A stretch of 64,000 nt of DNA from Desulfobaccales bacterium. Lineage in GTDB: Bacteria; Desulfobacterota; Desulfobaccia; Desulfobaccales; 0-14-0-80-60-11. Location of the stretch: NCBI GenBank assembly GCA_037481655.1, contig JBBFLF010000008.1, forward strand, positions 1 to 64,000, given 5' to 3'. The position numbers were made by a program, and so were the translations under genes. A model generated the notes under the pieces. That model did no database searches. It had not been told where the DNA came from and worked only from the letters and a program-made list of their open reading frames with translations. This document shows positions 34,976-43,668 of this stretch, in pieces. Within the stretch, counting starts at the first letter, position 1, and each line of letters begins with the position of its first letter.

Positions 34976-35085
34976 CTCGGTCACCTCGCCTGGCACATGC
35001 CGATTGTTGACGTCTCTTCTGTTCAAGATGAGGCCCCTCACCCCGGCGGGCAAAGCTGCCCGTTCTCCCCCTGGCGGCGCCCCCC

Positions 35086-36411
35086 TCAGATCCGGGCGCT
35101 GTGCAGGTGCGGGTCCTCAATGCGATACATCACCGTGGGGGGGCTGACCACCGGCAGCCGGTCAATCTCCGCCAAGGCCTGCTGCACGTCCGCCTCCCTG
35201 GCCTCATGGGTGATCATGACAATGGGCACCGCGCCCTTGACCTCCCGCCCTTTCTGAATCACCGCGGCGATGCTGATCTGGTATTTGGCCAGCACCCCGG
35301 AGATCTGGGACAGCACCCCGGGCCGGTCCAGGGCGGCGAAGCGGAAGTAGTAATTGGTGATCACCTCCGCCAGGGGCTTGACGGGCCGCCGGCGGGTCAG
35401 GGCCGCCTCGGAGCCCAGGGGCGGCAGCCGCCGCCGGATCCCCAGGCTGTGGTTTCTGGCCACATCCAGAAGGTCGCTCAGCACCGCGCTGGCGGTGGGG
35501 AGCTGGCCCGCCCCGGCCCCGGAGAGCAAAAGCGGCCCTACCGCATCGCCGATGAGGTGCACCGCGTTCATGGCGCCGCTCACCCCGGCCAGCAGGTGGT
35601 CCCGGGGGATGAGGGTGGGATGCACCCGGGCCTCCAGCCGCTCCCCGTCGTTGCGGCTGATGGCCAAAAGCTTCACCGCATAGCCGAACTCCCGGGCAAA
35701 CTGCAGATCCAGGGGGTCCAGACCCCGGATGCCCGCCACGCTCACCGCCTCAAAGTCAATGCGGGTCTCGTAGGCCAGGGCCATGAGGATGGCCAGCTTG
35801 TGGGCCGCATCCACCCCGTCCACATCCAGGGAGGGGTCGGCCTCGGCATATCCCTGGGCCTGGGCTTCCGCCAGGGCCGTCTCATAGGGGAGATTGTCTT
35901 CCGCCATGCGGCTCAGGATGTAGTTGGTGGTGCCGTTAAGGATGCCCAGCAGCTCCTCCAGGCGGTTGGCCGCCAGTCCCTGGCGCAGGGCCAGGATGAT
36001 GGGGATGCCGCCGCACACCGAGGCCTCGAAGGCCACCTCCACCCCCGCGTTGGCCGCGGCCTCAAAGATGTCATTGCCGTGCAGGGCCAGAAGCGCCTTG
36101 TTGGCGGTGACCACGTGCTTGCCCCGCTCCAGGGCCGCCAGCACCAGCTCCCGGGCCGCCTCGGTGCCGCCGATGAGCTCCGCCACGATGTCAATGGCCG
36201 GGTCGTCCAGCAGGTCCTGGGCCCGGGAGGTGAACAGCTCCCGCGGCAGACCCGAGGCCGCCACCCTAGCGGCGTCCACCTCCGCCACCCGGCGCAGCAC
36301 CAGGGGCACCCCCAGACGGCGCCGGAAGGCCTCCGCCCGCTCCACCAGGAGCCGGGCCACCCCCAGGCCCACGGTGCCGCAGCCGATGACCCCGACGTTG
36401 ACCGCCGCCAC
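35086..36411 (-). CDS. hom: homoserine dehydrogenase with C-terminal ACT domain
   Basis: 441 residues from a GTG at 36411, one base after the preceding stop. NAD(P)-binding VGVIGCGTVGLGVARLL, catalytic region VCGGIPIILALRQGLAANRLEELLGILNGTTNYIL, AQAQGYAEADPSLDVDGVDAAHKLAIL with the catalytic Lys and Asp, and an ACT domain near 350-420 (DRPGVLSQISGVLAKYQISI). It reduces aspartate semialdehyde to homoserine for Thr and Met synthesis; the ACT domain implies feedback by threonine. It is coupled with the upstream aminotransferase gene. Confidence 0.95.
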   Translation of the reverse strand: MAAVNVGVIGCGTVGLGVARLLVERAEAFRRRLGVPLVLRRVAEVDAARVAASGLPRELFTSRAQDLLDDPAIDIVAELIGGTEAARELVLAALERGKHVVTANKALLALHGNDIFEAAANAGVEVAFEASVCGGIPIILALRQGLAANRLEELLGILNGTTNYILSRMAEDNLPYETALAEAQAQGYAEADPSLDVDGVDAAHKLAILMALAYETRIDFEAVSVAGIRGLDPLDLQFAREFGYAVKLLAISRNDGERLEARVHPTLIPRDHLLAGVSGAMNAVHLIGDAVGPLLLSGAGAGQLPTASAVLSDLLDVARNHSLGIRRRLPPLGSEAALTRRRPVKPLAEVITNYYFRFAALDRPGVLSQISGVLAKYQISIAAVIQKGREVKGAVPIVMITHEAREADVQQALAEIDRLPVVSPPTVMYRIEDPHLHSARI

Positions 36412-36412
36412 T

Positions 36413-37669
36413 TTAGCGCTCCACGGAAAAGAGGGCCAGTTCCTTGGCGAATTCCCGCTCCATGGCCTCGGCCACCGCCTTGATCTGGTCCTCCGGCATC
36501 TTCAGCATCTTCCTGAACCCCCGCACCGCCTGGTTGGTGCGGTGCACATTCTCCACCAGGGCGAAACGCACATAATCATCCCCGAACTCGCCAAACCCCC
36601 GCCCCGGGGAGACCGCCACCTTGGCCTCCCGGATACACAGAATGGAGAAAAGGAAGGACTTCATGTGATTGCGGAATTTGCGGGGGATCTTGGCCCAGAC
36701 GAACATGGTGCCCTTGGGCGGCTCCACCCGCCAGGGAATGCTGTTCAGCCCCCGACAGAGGGCGTCCCGCCGCTCCTTATAGGTGGCGACGATCTCCTCC
36801 ACGCAGTCGTACGGGCCGTTTAAGGCGATGATGGAGGCGATCTGGATGGGCTGGAAGGTGCCGTAATCCAGATAGCTCTTGATGCGGGTCAGGGCGTGCA
36901 CCAGGCGCTTGTTCCCCACCACAAACCCCACCCGCCAGCCCGGCATGTTGTAGCTCTTGGAGAGGGAGAAGAGCTCCACCCCCACGTCCTTGGCGCCGGG
37001 CACCTCCAGGAAGCTGGGGGCCCGGTAGCCGTCAAACACCAGATCGGCATAGGCGAAGTCATGGATGACATACATGTCGTGGCGCTTGGCGAAATCCACG
37101 ATCTCCCGGAAGAAATCCAGCTCCACGCACATGGTGGTGGGGTTGTGGGGAAAGGAGATGATGAGCATCTTGGGCCGGGGCCGGATGAGCTCGGTGATCT
37201 GCACCAGGTCGGCCAGGAAATCCCGCTCGTGGGTCAGGGGCACGCTCACCAGCTGCCCCCCGGCAATCACCACGCTGGCGGCATGGATGGGGTAGGTGGG
37301 GTTGGGCACCAGCACCACATCCCCGGGCATCACCGTGGCCAGGACCAGGTGCGACAGGCCCTCCTTGGCGCCGATGGTGGCGATGGCCTCGGTCTCCGGG
37401 TCGATGTCCACGTTGAAGCGGCGCTTGTACCAATCGGAGATGGCCACCCGGAGCTTGGTGATCCCCTTGGAGGCGGAATAGCGGTGGTTGCTGGGCTTGC
37501 CCGCCGCCTCAATGAGTTTGGCCACAATGTGCGGCGGCGTGCCCATGTCCGGGTTGCCCATGCCCAGATCGATGATGTCCTCTCCCCGCCTCCGGGCCTC
37601 CATCTTCAGGGCGTTGACGGTGGCGAAGACATAGGGGGGGAGCCGCTTCATGCGCGGGAATTCTTCCAT
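36413..37669 (-). CDS. PLP-dependent class I/II aminotransferase, AlaC/AlaA-like
   Basis: 418 residues from the ATG at 37669, preceded by GGAGGAGGTC; a TTG 12 bases upstream is not needed. Fold-type I motifs: [61 protein letters not shown] and the PLP lysine in [15 protein letters not shown]. The sequence is closest in style to glutamate-pyruvate transaminases (AlaC) and related LL-DAP/aspartate aminotransferases. Together with hom, an amino acid biosynthesis operon is clear, and aspartate or alanine metabolism is likely. The exact substrate is not decided. Confidence 0.9.
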   Translation of the reverse strand: MEEFPRMKRLPPYVFATVNALKMEARRRGEDIIDLGMGNPDMGTPPHIVAKLIEAAGKPSNHRYSASKGITKLRVAISDWYKRRFNVDIDPETEAIATIGAKEGLSHLVLATVMPGDVVLVPNPTYPIHAASVVIAGGQLVSVPLTHERDFLADLVQITELIRPRPKMLIISFPHNPTTMCVELDFFREIVDFAKRHDMYVIHDFAYADLVFDGYRAPSFLEVPGAKDVGVELFSLSKSYNMPGWRVGFVVGNKRLVHALTRIKSYLDYGTFQPIQIASIIALNGPYDCVEEIVATYKERRDALCRGLNSIPWRVEPPKGTMFVWAKIPRKFRNHMKSFLFSILCIREAKVAVSPGRGFGEFGDDYVRFALVENVHRTNQAVRGFRKMLKMPEDQIKAVAEAMEREFAKELALFSVER

Positions 37670-37681
37670 GACCTCCTCCAA

Positions 37682-37986
37682 ACTACGGCACTCCGCCGCG
37701 AGCTGAGCCCCTTCCCTGCAGCCCCGGTCAGCCGGAGCTTCCCGGCCGGGGGATGGGGCCTCAAGCGCTAACCGGGCGGAATTGCCTTTGAATTTTATTG
37801 CATCAGCCTTTATCTGTCAAATGCACACATTTTATTAAAAATGAGCAAAAAGCACATAATTTGGAATTTTATAATACTTGCTTACTGCCGATGATTCAAT
37901 AAAAATGAAGGCATCCGGGGCATGGCCAGGCGCGCAGCTTTTCCTTCATGAATGCAAGGCTTACTCCGGGTGCGGGAGGTGCAAGG
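37682..37986. promoter_or_regulatory. divergent regulatory region between the aminotransferase and Mla operons
   Basis: About 305 bases with a strongly AT-rich centre (37780-37910). A perfect TATAAT at 37870-37875 points toward the Mla side; no good -35 box stands at 17 bases, so a regulator may be needed. The minus-strand promoter for the aminotransferase is not obvious. I see no tRNA or riboswitch. Confidence 0.45.
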
Positions 37987-38550
37987 ATGGCAGACTCCCC
38001 GGAATCCAGCCCCCAGGCAGGGCTCACTCGGCGAGTGGCGCTGGTGGCCCTGATCTGTCTCCTCTGGCTGGGATGCCCCACCCGGGAAAAACCCCTGAGT
38101 CCCCAAGCCGGTGCCTTCCGGCAGGAGATGCGGGAGACCCTCAGCTCCCTGATGGCCGTCCTGGTGGAGCCGGTCTGCCGCAACGATACCAAGGCGTGCG
38201 AGCAGGCCATCCTCAAACTTTATCCGGAGGCCCCCCAGGACACCATGACCTTTCCCTTCCGCCTGGGCATCATCAACCGGGACGGCGTCTTGATCTACAC
38301 CATCCCGCCCGTGAAAAACGTCGGCGAAGACTACTCCCAATACCAGGCGGTGCGGGAAGCCCTGAAAGGCCGGCGCATCAAAAACGCCCGTTTGTACGCC
38401 CCGGACGGCAAGGAAGTGTATCTCATCCTGGCCCCCATGTTCAAAGACCGGCAACTGGTGGGCCTGCTGGTGCTGCGCCTGGATCCCGCCCTCGTCCAGC
38501 AACGCTGGGGGCTCGGGGAAGAGGACTTCCTCGCCGTCGATCTCAACTGA
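37987..38550 (+). CDS. predicted lipoprotein with a small periplasmic sensor-like domain
   Basis: 187 residues from the ATG at 37987 (SD GGGAGGTG). The N-terminus has a twin-Arg start and a hydrophobic stretch ending in a lipobox: RRVALVALICLLWLGC, with Cys near 30. The mature part (about 40-185) has a helix followed by strands FRLGIINRDGVLIYTIPP and ARLYAPDGKEVYLILAPMF, as in single-Cache/PAS-like extracytoplasmic domains. There is no kinase or output domain. It precedes the Mla-type transporter by about 120 bases and may serve it, but this is context only. Confidence 0.65.
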   Translation: MADSPESSPQAGLTRRVALVALICLLWLGCPTREKPLSPQAGAFRQEMRETLSSLMAVLVEPVCRNDTKACEQAILKLYPEAPQDTMTFPFRLGIINRDGVLIYTIPPVKNVGEDYSQYQAVREALKGRRIKNARLYAPDGKEVYLILAPMFKDRQLVGLLVLRLDPALVQQRWGLGEEDFLAVDLN

Positions 38551-38673
38551 GGGTCTTGCTGCCGGGCCACCCCGGGAAAGGGGCGAGAGAAATGTGCCCA
38601 CAACCATGTCAGGTCGGGACCTCGGGGGACGGCACGGTGCCCGGCCGTGGTCCGGTTGGCTGAGGTGACCGGC

Positions 38674-39837
38674 ATGCCCGTATCCTCCCCGGAGACGCAT
38701 GCTTTTACGCTCAGCGTCAGCGGCGAGCCGGAAGGGGAGATCACCCTGCAGGTGCAGGGCCGCCTCACCCTGGATAACCTTACCGCCTTCCTGAGCGCCC
38801 TGGAGGCGGAAACCGCCCGTGTCCGGCCGCAGCATCTCCGGCTCGATTTGGAGCGTTTGGAGTATCTCGACACCGCCGCCACCCTGATGCTCCACCGGCG
38901 GGCCGCCGAGTATCGGGAGCGGGGCACCCCCTGTGAGTTCGTGCGCCTGAGCCCCGAAGCCCAGCGCATGTTCGCCCTCCTCTCCTGGGAGGAGTTTCTC
39001 GCCGCCCCGCCTCCGGCCCCCAAAAAACGGAGCTGGCTCCTGGAGCGCCTGGGGGATTGGACCCTTGCCTTCGTCGCCGATGTGGCCGAGCTCATCACCT
39101 TCACCGGCGGCCTCATCCTGGAGCTCCTCACCGTGCCTTTCCGGCCCCACCGGGTCAGGTGGGCCGACGTCATCACCGCCATGAAACGGGTGGGCGTGGA
39201 CGGCCTGCCCATCATCACCCTTCTCAGCTTTCTTCTGGGGCTGATTGTCGCCTTCCTCTCCGCCATGCAGCTTAAGCAGTTCGGGGCCAACATCTACGTG
39301 GCGGATCTCACCGCCATCGCCATGGTGCAGGAGCTGGGACCCATCATGACCGGCGTCATGGTGGCGGGCCGCTCGGGCTCCTCTTTCGCCGCCGAGATCG
39401 GCACCATGAAGGTCAATGAGGAGGTGGACGCCTTGGCCACCATGGGTTTTGACCCGGTACGCTTCCTGGCGGTGCCCAAGGTGCTGGCCTGCCTGGTGGT
39501 CCTGCCCCTCCTCACCTACTACGCCGACCTCTTCGGCATTCTCGGGGGCATGGTGGTGGGCGCCATCAGCCTTGACCTCACTATCTATACGTTCCTGAAA
39601 GAGGTGCAGTGGAGCATCACCCATTTTGACATCCTCTACGGCACCGCCAAAAGCCTGGTCTTCGCGGTGCTCATCGCCGGCATCGGCTGCCAGCGGGGCT
39701 TTCAGGTGCGGGGCGGCGCCGAAGCCGTGGGCACCGCCACCACCTCCGCCGTGGTGGCCAGTATCTTCATGATCATCGTGGTGGATTCCGCCTTTGCGGT
39801 GGCGCGCCAGTTTTTGCGCCCGTATACTTTGGTCTGA
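38674..39837 (+). CDS. mlaE: MlaE-family lipid transport permease with N-terminal STAS domain
   Basis: 387 residues from the ATG at 38674 (GAGGTG upstream; a GTG at 38647 is possible). Residues 1-105 form a STAS domain (LRLDLERLEYLDTAATLMLHRRA). The permease has about five membrane segments from 165 on, with the family block VQELGPIMTGVMVAGRSGSSFAAEIGTMKVNEEVDAL. In Gram-negatives MlaE works with MlaF, MlaD and the STAS protein MlaB; here MlaB is fused to MlaE. It moves phospholipids between the membranes. Its TGA overlaps the ATG of mlaF. Confidence 0.92.
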   Translation: MPVSSPETHAFTLSVSGEPEGEITLQVQGRLTLDNLTAFLSALEAETARVRPQHLRLDLERLEYLDTAATLMLHRRAAEYRERGTPCEFVRLSPEAQRMFALLSWEEFLAAPPPAPKKRSWLLERLGDWTLAFVADVAELITFTGGLILELLTVPFRPHRVRWADVITAMKRVGVDGLPIITLLSFLLGLIVAFLSAMQLKQFGANIYVADLTAIAMVQELGPIMTGVMVAGRSGSSFAAEIGTMKVNEEVDALATMGFDPVRFLAVPKVLACLVVLPLLTYYADLFGILGGMVVGAISLDLTIYTFLKEVQWSITHFDILYGTAKSLVFAVLIAGIGCQRGFQVRGGAEAVGTATTSAVVASIFMIIVVDSAFAVARQFLRPYTLV

Positions 39838-40643
39838 TGCCGGCTGCGGTTCCCGAAAGCCTTCAGGAGCAGCACCCCGCCGTGCCCGGACGGGACCCCA
39901 TCATCGTGGTGGAGAACCTCACCTGCGCCTTCGGGGAGCGGGTCATCCTGGAGAATGTCTCCTTTGAGGTCTATCGGGGGGAGATCTTTGTCATCCTGGG
40001 GGGGAGCGGCTGCGGCAAGTCCACCCTCCTCAAGCATCTCATCGGGCTCTATCCCCCGGCCGCCGGCCGCATCGTGGTGAACGGCATTGACATCACCACA
40101 GGCGATGAGCGGGCCCTGGCCCAGATGCGCCGGGAGATTGGGGTGCTCTTCCAGTCCAGCGCCCTTTTCGGCTCCATGACCCTGGGCCAGAATATCGCTC
40201 TCCCCCTGGAGGAATACACCGATCTTCCCCCCGAGGTCATCGACCTCATTGTGCGCCTGAAACTGCGTCTGGTGAACCTGGCGGGCTTCGAGGACTACCT
40301 CCCGGAGGAGCTCTCCGGCGGCATGAAAAAGCGGGCCGGCCTGGCCCGGGCTATGGCCCTGGATCCGGACCTCCTCTTCTTCGATGAGCCCTCCGCCGGT
40401 CTGGACCCCATCACCGCCGTGGGCTTGGACCAGCTCATCCTCAGGCTCAACGCCGGCCTCGGGGCCACCATGGTGGTGGTCACCCATGAGCTGCAGTCCA
40501 TCCTCACCATCGCCCATCGGGTCATCATGCTGGACAAAGACGCCAAGGGCATCATTGCCATGGGGGATCCCCACGACCTCAAGGAGCACTCCACCGATCC
40601 CCGGGTGCTGAATTTCTTCCACCGCCGGCCCCCTGAGGGCTGA
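39837..40643 (+). CDS. mlaF: MlaF-type ABC transporter ATPase
   Basis: 268 residues. Walker A is GGSGCGKST, the signature is LSGGMKKRAGLARA, Walker B is LLFFDEPSAGLDP and the switch His lies in VVVTHELQS. The LSGGMKKR form of the signature is characteristic of MlaF/Ttg2A ATPases. It powers lipid transport with MlaE and MlaD. Translation is coupled with mlaE (TGATG) and mlaD follows 14 bases later. Confidence 0.95.
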   Translation: MPAAVPESLQEQHPAVPGRDPIIVVENLTCAFGERVILENVSFEVYRGEIFVILGGSGCGKSTLLKHLIGLYPPAAGRIVVNGIDITTGDERALAQMRREIGVLFQSSALFGSMTLGQNIALPLEEYTDLPPEVIDLIVRLKLRLVNLAGFEDYLPEELSGGMKKRAGLARAMALDPDLLFFDEPSAGLDPITAVGLDQLILRLNAGLGATMVVVTHELQSILTIAHRVIMLDKDAKGIIAMGDPHDLKEHSTDPRVLNFFHRRPPEG

Positions 40644-40657
40644 AAAGGGCAAAAGCG

Positions 40658-41575
40658 ATGCTGAAACGGCAGGTTCCCCGGTTTGTCGTGGGCCTCTTCA
40701 CCCTCCTGGGTTTCCTTCTGGCCCTGGTGGCCATCATCTGGATCGGGGCCAGCCACTATTTCGAAAAGGGCCGCACCTATCTCACCTTCTTCGATGAGTC
40801 GGTCCAGGGCCTGCAGCGGGATTCCACCGTCAAATACCGGGGCGTGGACGTGGGCCGGGTGGTGGACATCCGGGTGGCCCCGGACAACCGCCTCATCATG
40901 GTGGTGATGCGCATCGACATGAAAGATGACCTCACCAAACGCCTGGCGGCCCAGCTCCAATTGGCAGGCATCACCGGCATCGTCTTCGTCAACCTGGACC
41001 TGCAGCGGCCCGAGGACCTGGCCCGCACTCCCAAGATCACCTTCCCCACCGAGTATCCGGTCATTCCCTCAAGGCCCTCGGAGATCAGCCGCCTGCTCCA
41101 GTCCGTGGACGTGGTGGTGAGCAAATTCGGGGAGATCGACACCCGGGGGGTGCTGGATCAGGTCAAGGCCACCGCCGCCCAGATTGAGATCTTCTTCCGG
41201 GGGGAGCGCATGAATGAAATCCTGAAAAAAGTGGAGGCCACCATCGGCAACCTCCAGAGCATCACCGCCCGGGTGGATAAACTGTTGGCCGAGGGCAAGG
41301 TGGACCGGGTCTTCGCCGAGGGAGCCGACGCCCTCAAGGAGGTGCGCCTGGTGGCCGCGGCCTTGAAAACTGAATTTGAGGAGCTGAATCTGCGGGATAC
41401 GGTGGCCCGGGTGAACCGCCTGGTGGCCGACATCAAATACACCGGCGCCAGCCTCAATCAGTCCCTGGAAAATCTGGATCTGCTCCTGGGGAGGTTGAAG
41501 GATAGGCCCTCGGACATCATCTTTGGCGGCAGCCCCCGGCCCCGCTTCAATGAAAAGCTGACGGTGCAGCCATGA
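40658..41575 (+). CDS. mlaD: MlaD/MCE-domain lipid-binding protein
   Basis: 305 residues. An uncleaved N-terminal membrane anchor (FVVGLFTLLGFLLALVAIIWI) is followed by the MCE domain near 35-120 (GLQRDSTVKYRGVDVGRVVDIRVAP, GITGIVFVNL). The remaining 180 residues are long amphipathic helices (MNEILKKVEATIGNLQSITA), as in MCE proteins that build hexameric hydrophobic tunnels. It carries lipids in the periplasm. Its end overlaps the start of the auxiliary lipoprotein gene by 4 bases. Confidence 0.92.
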   Translation: MLKRQVPRFVVGLFTLLGFLLALVAIIWIGASHYFEKGRTYLTFFDESVQGLQRDSTVKYRGVDVGRVVDIRVAPDNRLIMVVMRIDMKDDLTKRLAAQLQLAGITGIVFVNLDLQRPEDLARTPKITFPTEYPVIPSRPSEISRLLQSVDVVVSKFGEIDTRGVLDQVKATAAQIEIFFRGERMNEILKKVEATIGNLQSITARVDKLLAEGKVDRVFAEGADALKEVRLVAAALKTEFEELNLRDTVARVNRLVADIKYTGASLNQSLENLDLLLGRLKDRPSDIIFGGSPRPRFNEKLTVQP

Positions 41576-42225
41576 ACCGACAGACGCTGCTTCCCTGGTG
41601 GCTATTCCTGTCCCTGCTGGGCCTGCTCCTGCTAACCGGCGCCTGCAGCCGCCCCCCCATCCTGGTGCAGCGCTATATCCTGGAGTATCCGGCGCCAGCC
41701 TTCCCTCGCCAGGCGCCGCTGGCGGAGGCCGTCAAGGTGCATCAGTTCGCCGCCGCCGAGGCCATCAACACCACCGCCATGCTCTACCGGCCGGACGCCT
41801 ACCAGCGCCAGGCCTACGTCTATCACCAATGGCGCATCACCCCCGGGCCTTTGGTGACCGACAGCCTGGTCCGGGACCTGCGCCACGCCGGGCTATTTCA
41901 GGCCGTCTTCACCGAGGACTCCCCCGACCGGGCCCGCTTCCGGGTGGAGGGCGGGGTGACGGAGATGCAGGAGGAAAATCACCCCGCCGGCTGGCAGGCG
42001 GTCCTGGGCCTCAGTGTCACCCTCCTGGACACCAACTATCCCCCCAAGGAGGTGAGCCGCCGGGTGATGTTCCAGAAATCCTACCGGGCCGTGGAAGCCA
42101 TGCCCGACAAGACCCCCCAGGGATTGGCCGCGGCCATGAGCCGGGCCATGAGCCGCCTCTCCCAGGAAATTATCAACGACATTTACCGGGCCGCCGCTGC
42201 CCGCTTGGCGGAAAAGACCCCTTGA
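41572..42225 (+). CDS. ABC-type transport auxiliary lipoprotein (PqiC/MlaX-like)
   Basis: 217 residues. A signal peptide ends in the lipobox LLLTGACSRPP (Cys near 24). The mature part has RYILEYPAPAF, VKVHQFAAAEAINTTAMLYRP, the domain pattern of the ABC_trans_aux/PqiC family, and a C-terminal helix LSQEIINDIYRAAAARL. These lipoproteins sit at the outer membrane and partner MCE systems. It is the last gene of the operon (overlap ATGA with mlaD), followed by a palindromic repeat. Confidence 0.85.
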   Translation: MNRQTLLPWWLFLSLLGLLLLTGACSRPPILVQRYILEYPAPAFPRQAPLAEAVKVHQFAAAEAINTTAMLYRPDAYQRQAYVYHQWRITPGPLVTDSLVRDLRHAGLFQAVFTEDSPDRARFRVEGGVTEMQEENHPAGWQAVLGLSVTLLDTNYPPKEVSRRVMFQKSYRAVEAMPDKTPQGLAAAMSRAMSRLSQEIINDIYRAAAARLAEKTP

Positions 42226-42236
42226 GAAATGACTGT

Positions 42237-42331
42237 GGGGAGAGGGGGCCAGGGGCCGACGGCCCCTGCCCCCTCTCCCCAGCCCTCTCCCCAGCCCTCT
42301 CCCCCAACCCCTCAATATGAGTCGGAGAGGG
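42237..42331. repeat. G/C-skewed intergenic repeat, copy 6, after the Mla operon
   Basis: Palindrome GGGGAGAGGGGGCCAGGGGCC / GGCCCCTGCCCCCTCTCCCC (42237-42280) is followed by the C-rich tail AGCCCTCTCCCCAGCCCTCT, a tandem of about 12 bases repeated twice, and CCCCCAACCCCTC. It can fold into a very stable hairpin and may end Mla transcription. Confidence 0.8.
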
Positions 42332-42401
42332 AGTTTGCCAGGCGTCCGCTGGCGCCCGCCCCCAGGAGTAATTAAAAGGGGCAGTAATGGTATCTTGATC
42401 C

Positions 42402-42857
42402 ATGAAGCCAGACTGCGAGATGAATTGGGATAAAGTTCGGCAGCAGACCGTCACTCTCAAGCCCATCGGCTATGTGTCCGTGGCCGCGACCTCGGTGCCC
42501 CGGCATTACACGGTCTCCGAGCTGGAGGGCGAGCTGGTGGTGGACCCGGCCTATGAATTGGGACTGCGGGACATCCGGCCCGGCCAGCGGCTGGTGGTTC
42601 TCTTCCATTTCCACCAAAGCCCGCCCTTCACCCCGGAGCGTCTCATCCAGAAGCCGCCTCACCGGGAGGAGCGCTTAGGCGTCTTCAGCACCTGCTCCCC
42701 CCATCGCCCCAACCCCATTGGCCTTTCCATCCTCGAAGTGCTGGAAGTGCAGGGGAACCGCCTGCGGGTCAAGGGCCTGGACATGTACGACGGCACCCCC
42801 ATCCTGGACCTCAAACCTTATGTGCCCCCTGAGGGCTCGGATACTGGGGCCGCCTGA
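42402..42857 (+). CDS. TsaA/TrmO-like tRNA t6A37 N6-methyltransferase-family protein
   Basis: 151 residues. The VirR/TsaA beta-barrel pattern is clear: LKPIGYVSVA at the start, LRDIRPGQRLVVLFHFHQSPPF, RLGVFSTCSPHRPNPIGLSILEVL (the family SxxRPNPIG block) and VKGLDMYDGTPILDLKPYVP. TrmO methylates t6A in tRNA-Thr in Gram-negatives; bacterial and archaeal relatives of this short type are often of unproved substrate. Start ATG 42402 has a weak SD. Flanked by repeat copies 6 and 7. Confidence 0.88.
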   Translation: MKPDCEMNWDKVRQQTVTLKPIGYVSVAATSVPRHYTVSELEGELVVDPAYELGLRDIRPGQRLVVLFHFHQSPPFTPERLIQKPPHREERLGVFSTCSPHRPNPIGLSILEVLEVQGNRLRVKGLDMYDGTPILDLKPYVPPEGSDTGAA

Positions 42858-42874
42858 AAACTGGGGCGCCTCGG

Positions 42875-42965
42875 TGTGGGAGAGGGGGCCATGGGCCAAG
42901 GTCCCCCCATGGGTGGTGGGAGAGGAGCATCAGGAGTAGGGGGCCCTATGGTCCCCCGGCCTTCC
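42875..42965. repeat. G/C-skewed intergenic repeat, copy 7
   Basis: GTGGGAGAGGGGGCCATGGGCC, then AAGGTCCCCCCATGGGTGG and GGGGGCCCTATGGTCCCCCGGCC. Two short palindromes around a G-rich centre, between the TrmO-like gene and convergent msrB. The end runs into the msrB stop region. Confidence 0.6.
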
Positions 42966-43479
42966 CCTCCCCTCCGGCCGGGACGAACTTTAAGGCCACC
43001 CCGTTGATGCAGTAGCGCTTGCCGGTTGGCGGCGGCCCGTCGTCAAAGACGTGCCCCAGGTGGCTGTCGCAGCGGGCGCACAGGACCTCCGTGCGCGTCA
43101 TCCACAGGCTTTTGTCCTCCTCATAGCGCACATGCTCCGGATTCACCGGCGCAGAGAAGCTGGGCCAGCCGGTGCCGGAGTCAAACTTGTGCTCCGAGCT
43201 GAACAGGGGCAAATCGCAGGCGGCACAGTGATACACCCCGGCCCGTTTCTCGGGATAGAGCGGACTGCAGAAAGCCCGCTCGGTGCCCTTGCGCCGCATC
43301 ACCTCATACTGCTCCGGAGTGAGGAGCTTTTGCCATTCGGCCTCGCTCCGGATGAGCTTTTCCACTGCCATTTTCCTCTCCTGACCGGGGCCGCCAGCCC
43401 TTGCCAGGGCCACGCCCCCCACGAGGCAGGCCGCCGGCAGGAGCAAGCCCAGGATTCTCTTAAGAATAAGACCCCTCAT
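42946..43479 (-). CDS. msrB: exported peptide-methionine (R)-S-oxide reductase
   Basis: 177 residues. The N-terminus has a signal-like segment (ILGLLLPAACLVGGVALARA), so the protein probably acts outside the cytoplasm. The MsrB domain has two zinc-binding CxxC pairs (YHCAACDLPLF, VLCARCDSHLGHVF), the substrate loop FDSGTGWPSFSAPV and the catalytic Cys in RYCINGVALKF; the resolving-Cys position holds FCSPL. It repairs methionine-R-sulfoxide. An exported MsrB in a strict anaerobe suggests protection of envelope proteins during oxygen exposure. Confidence 0.93.
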   Translation of the reverse strand: MRGLILKRILGLLLPAACLVGGVALARAGGPGQERKMAVEKLIRSEAEWQKLLTPEQYEVMRRKGTERAFCSPLYPEKRAGVYHCAACDLPLFSSEHKFDSGTGWPSFSAPVNPEHVRYEEDKSLWMTRTEVLCARCDSHLGHVFDDGPPPTGKRYCINGVALKFVPAGGEGKAGGP

Positions 43480-43589
43480 TAAAGTTCTCCAATTTCAAGC
43501 CCTTGTCGCTTAAAGTTATTTTAAAAGGCGAGGGAGGCAAGGGGGTGGGTTTGTGCCCTGTGTCTGTCCTTGAACCCTCTGTTCGCCCC

Positions 43590-43660
43590 TTTGCTAGGGG
43601 ATTTGGGGGGGAGGGCCTGGGAGAGGGGGGCAGGGGGCACCGCTCCCTGGCCTCTCTCTC
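43590..43660. repeat. G/C-skewed intergenic repeat, copy 8
   Basis: CTAGGGGATTTGGGGGGGAGGG edge plus palindrome GAGAGGGGGGCAGGGGG / CTCCCTGGCCTCTCTC (43621-43659). It lies between pcm and msrB, both minus strand, with the element almost touching the pcm stop. Confidence 0.65.
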
Positions 43661-43668
43661 TGCACCCC

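Noticed and set aside
33157-36411. apgM acting as homoserine kinase next to hom
   Set aside because: Suggestive proximity, but two small unrelated genes lie between and the mutase motifs are standard; kept as mutase.
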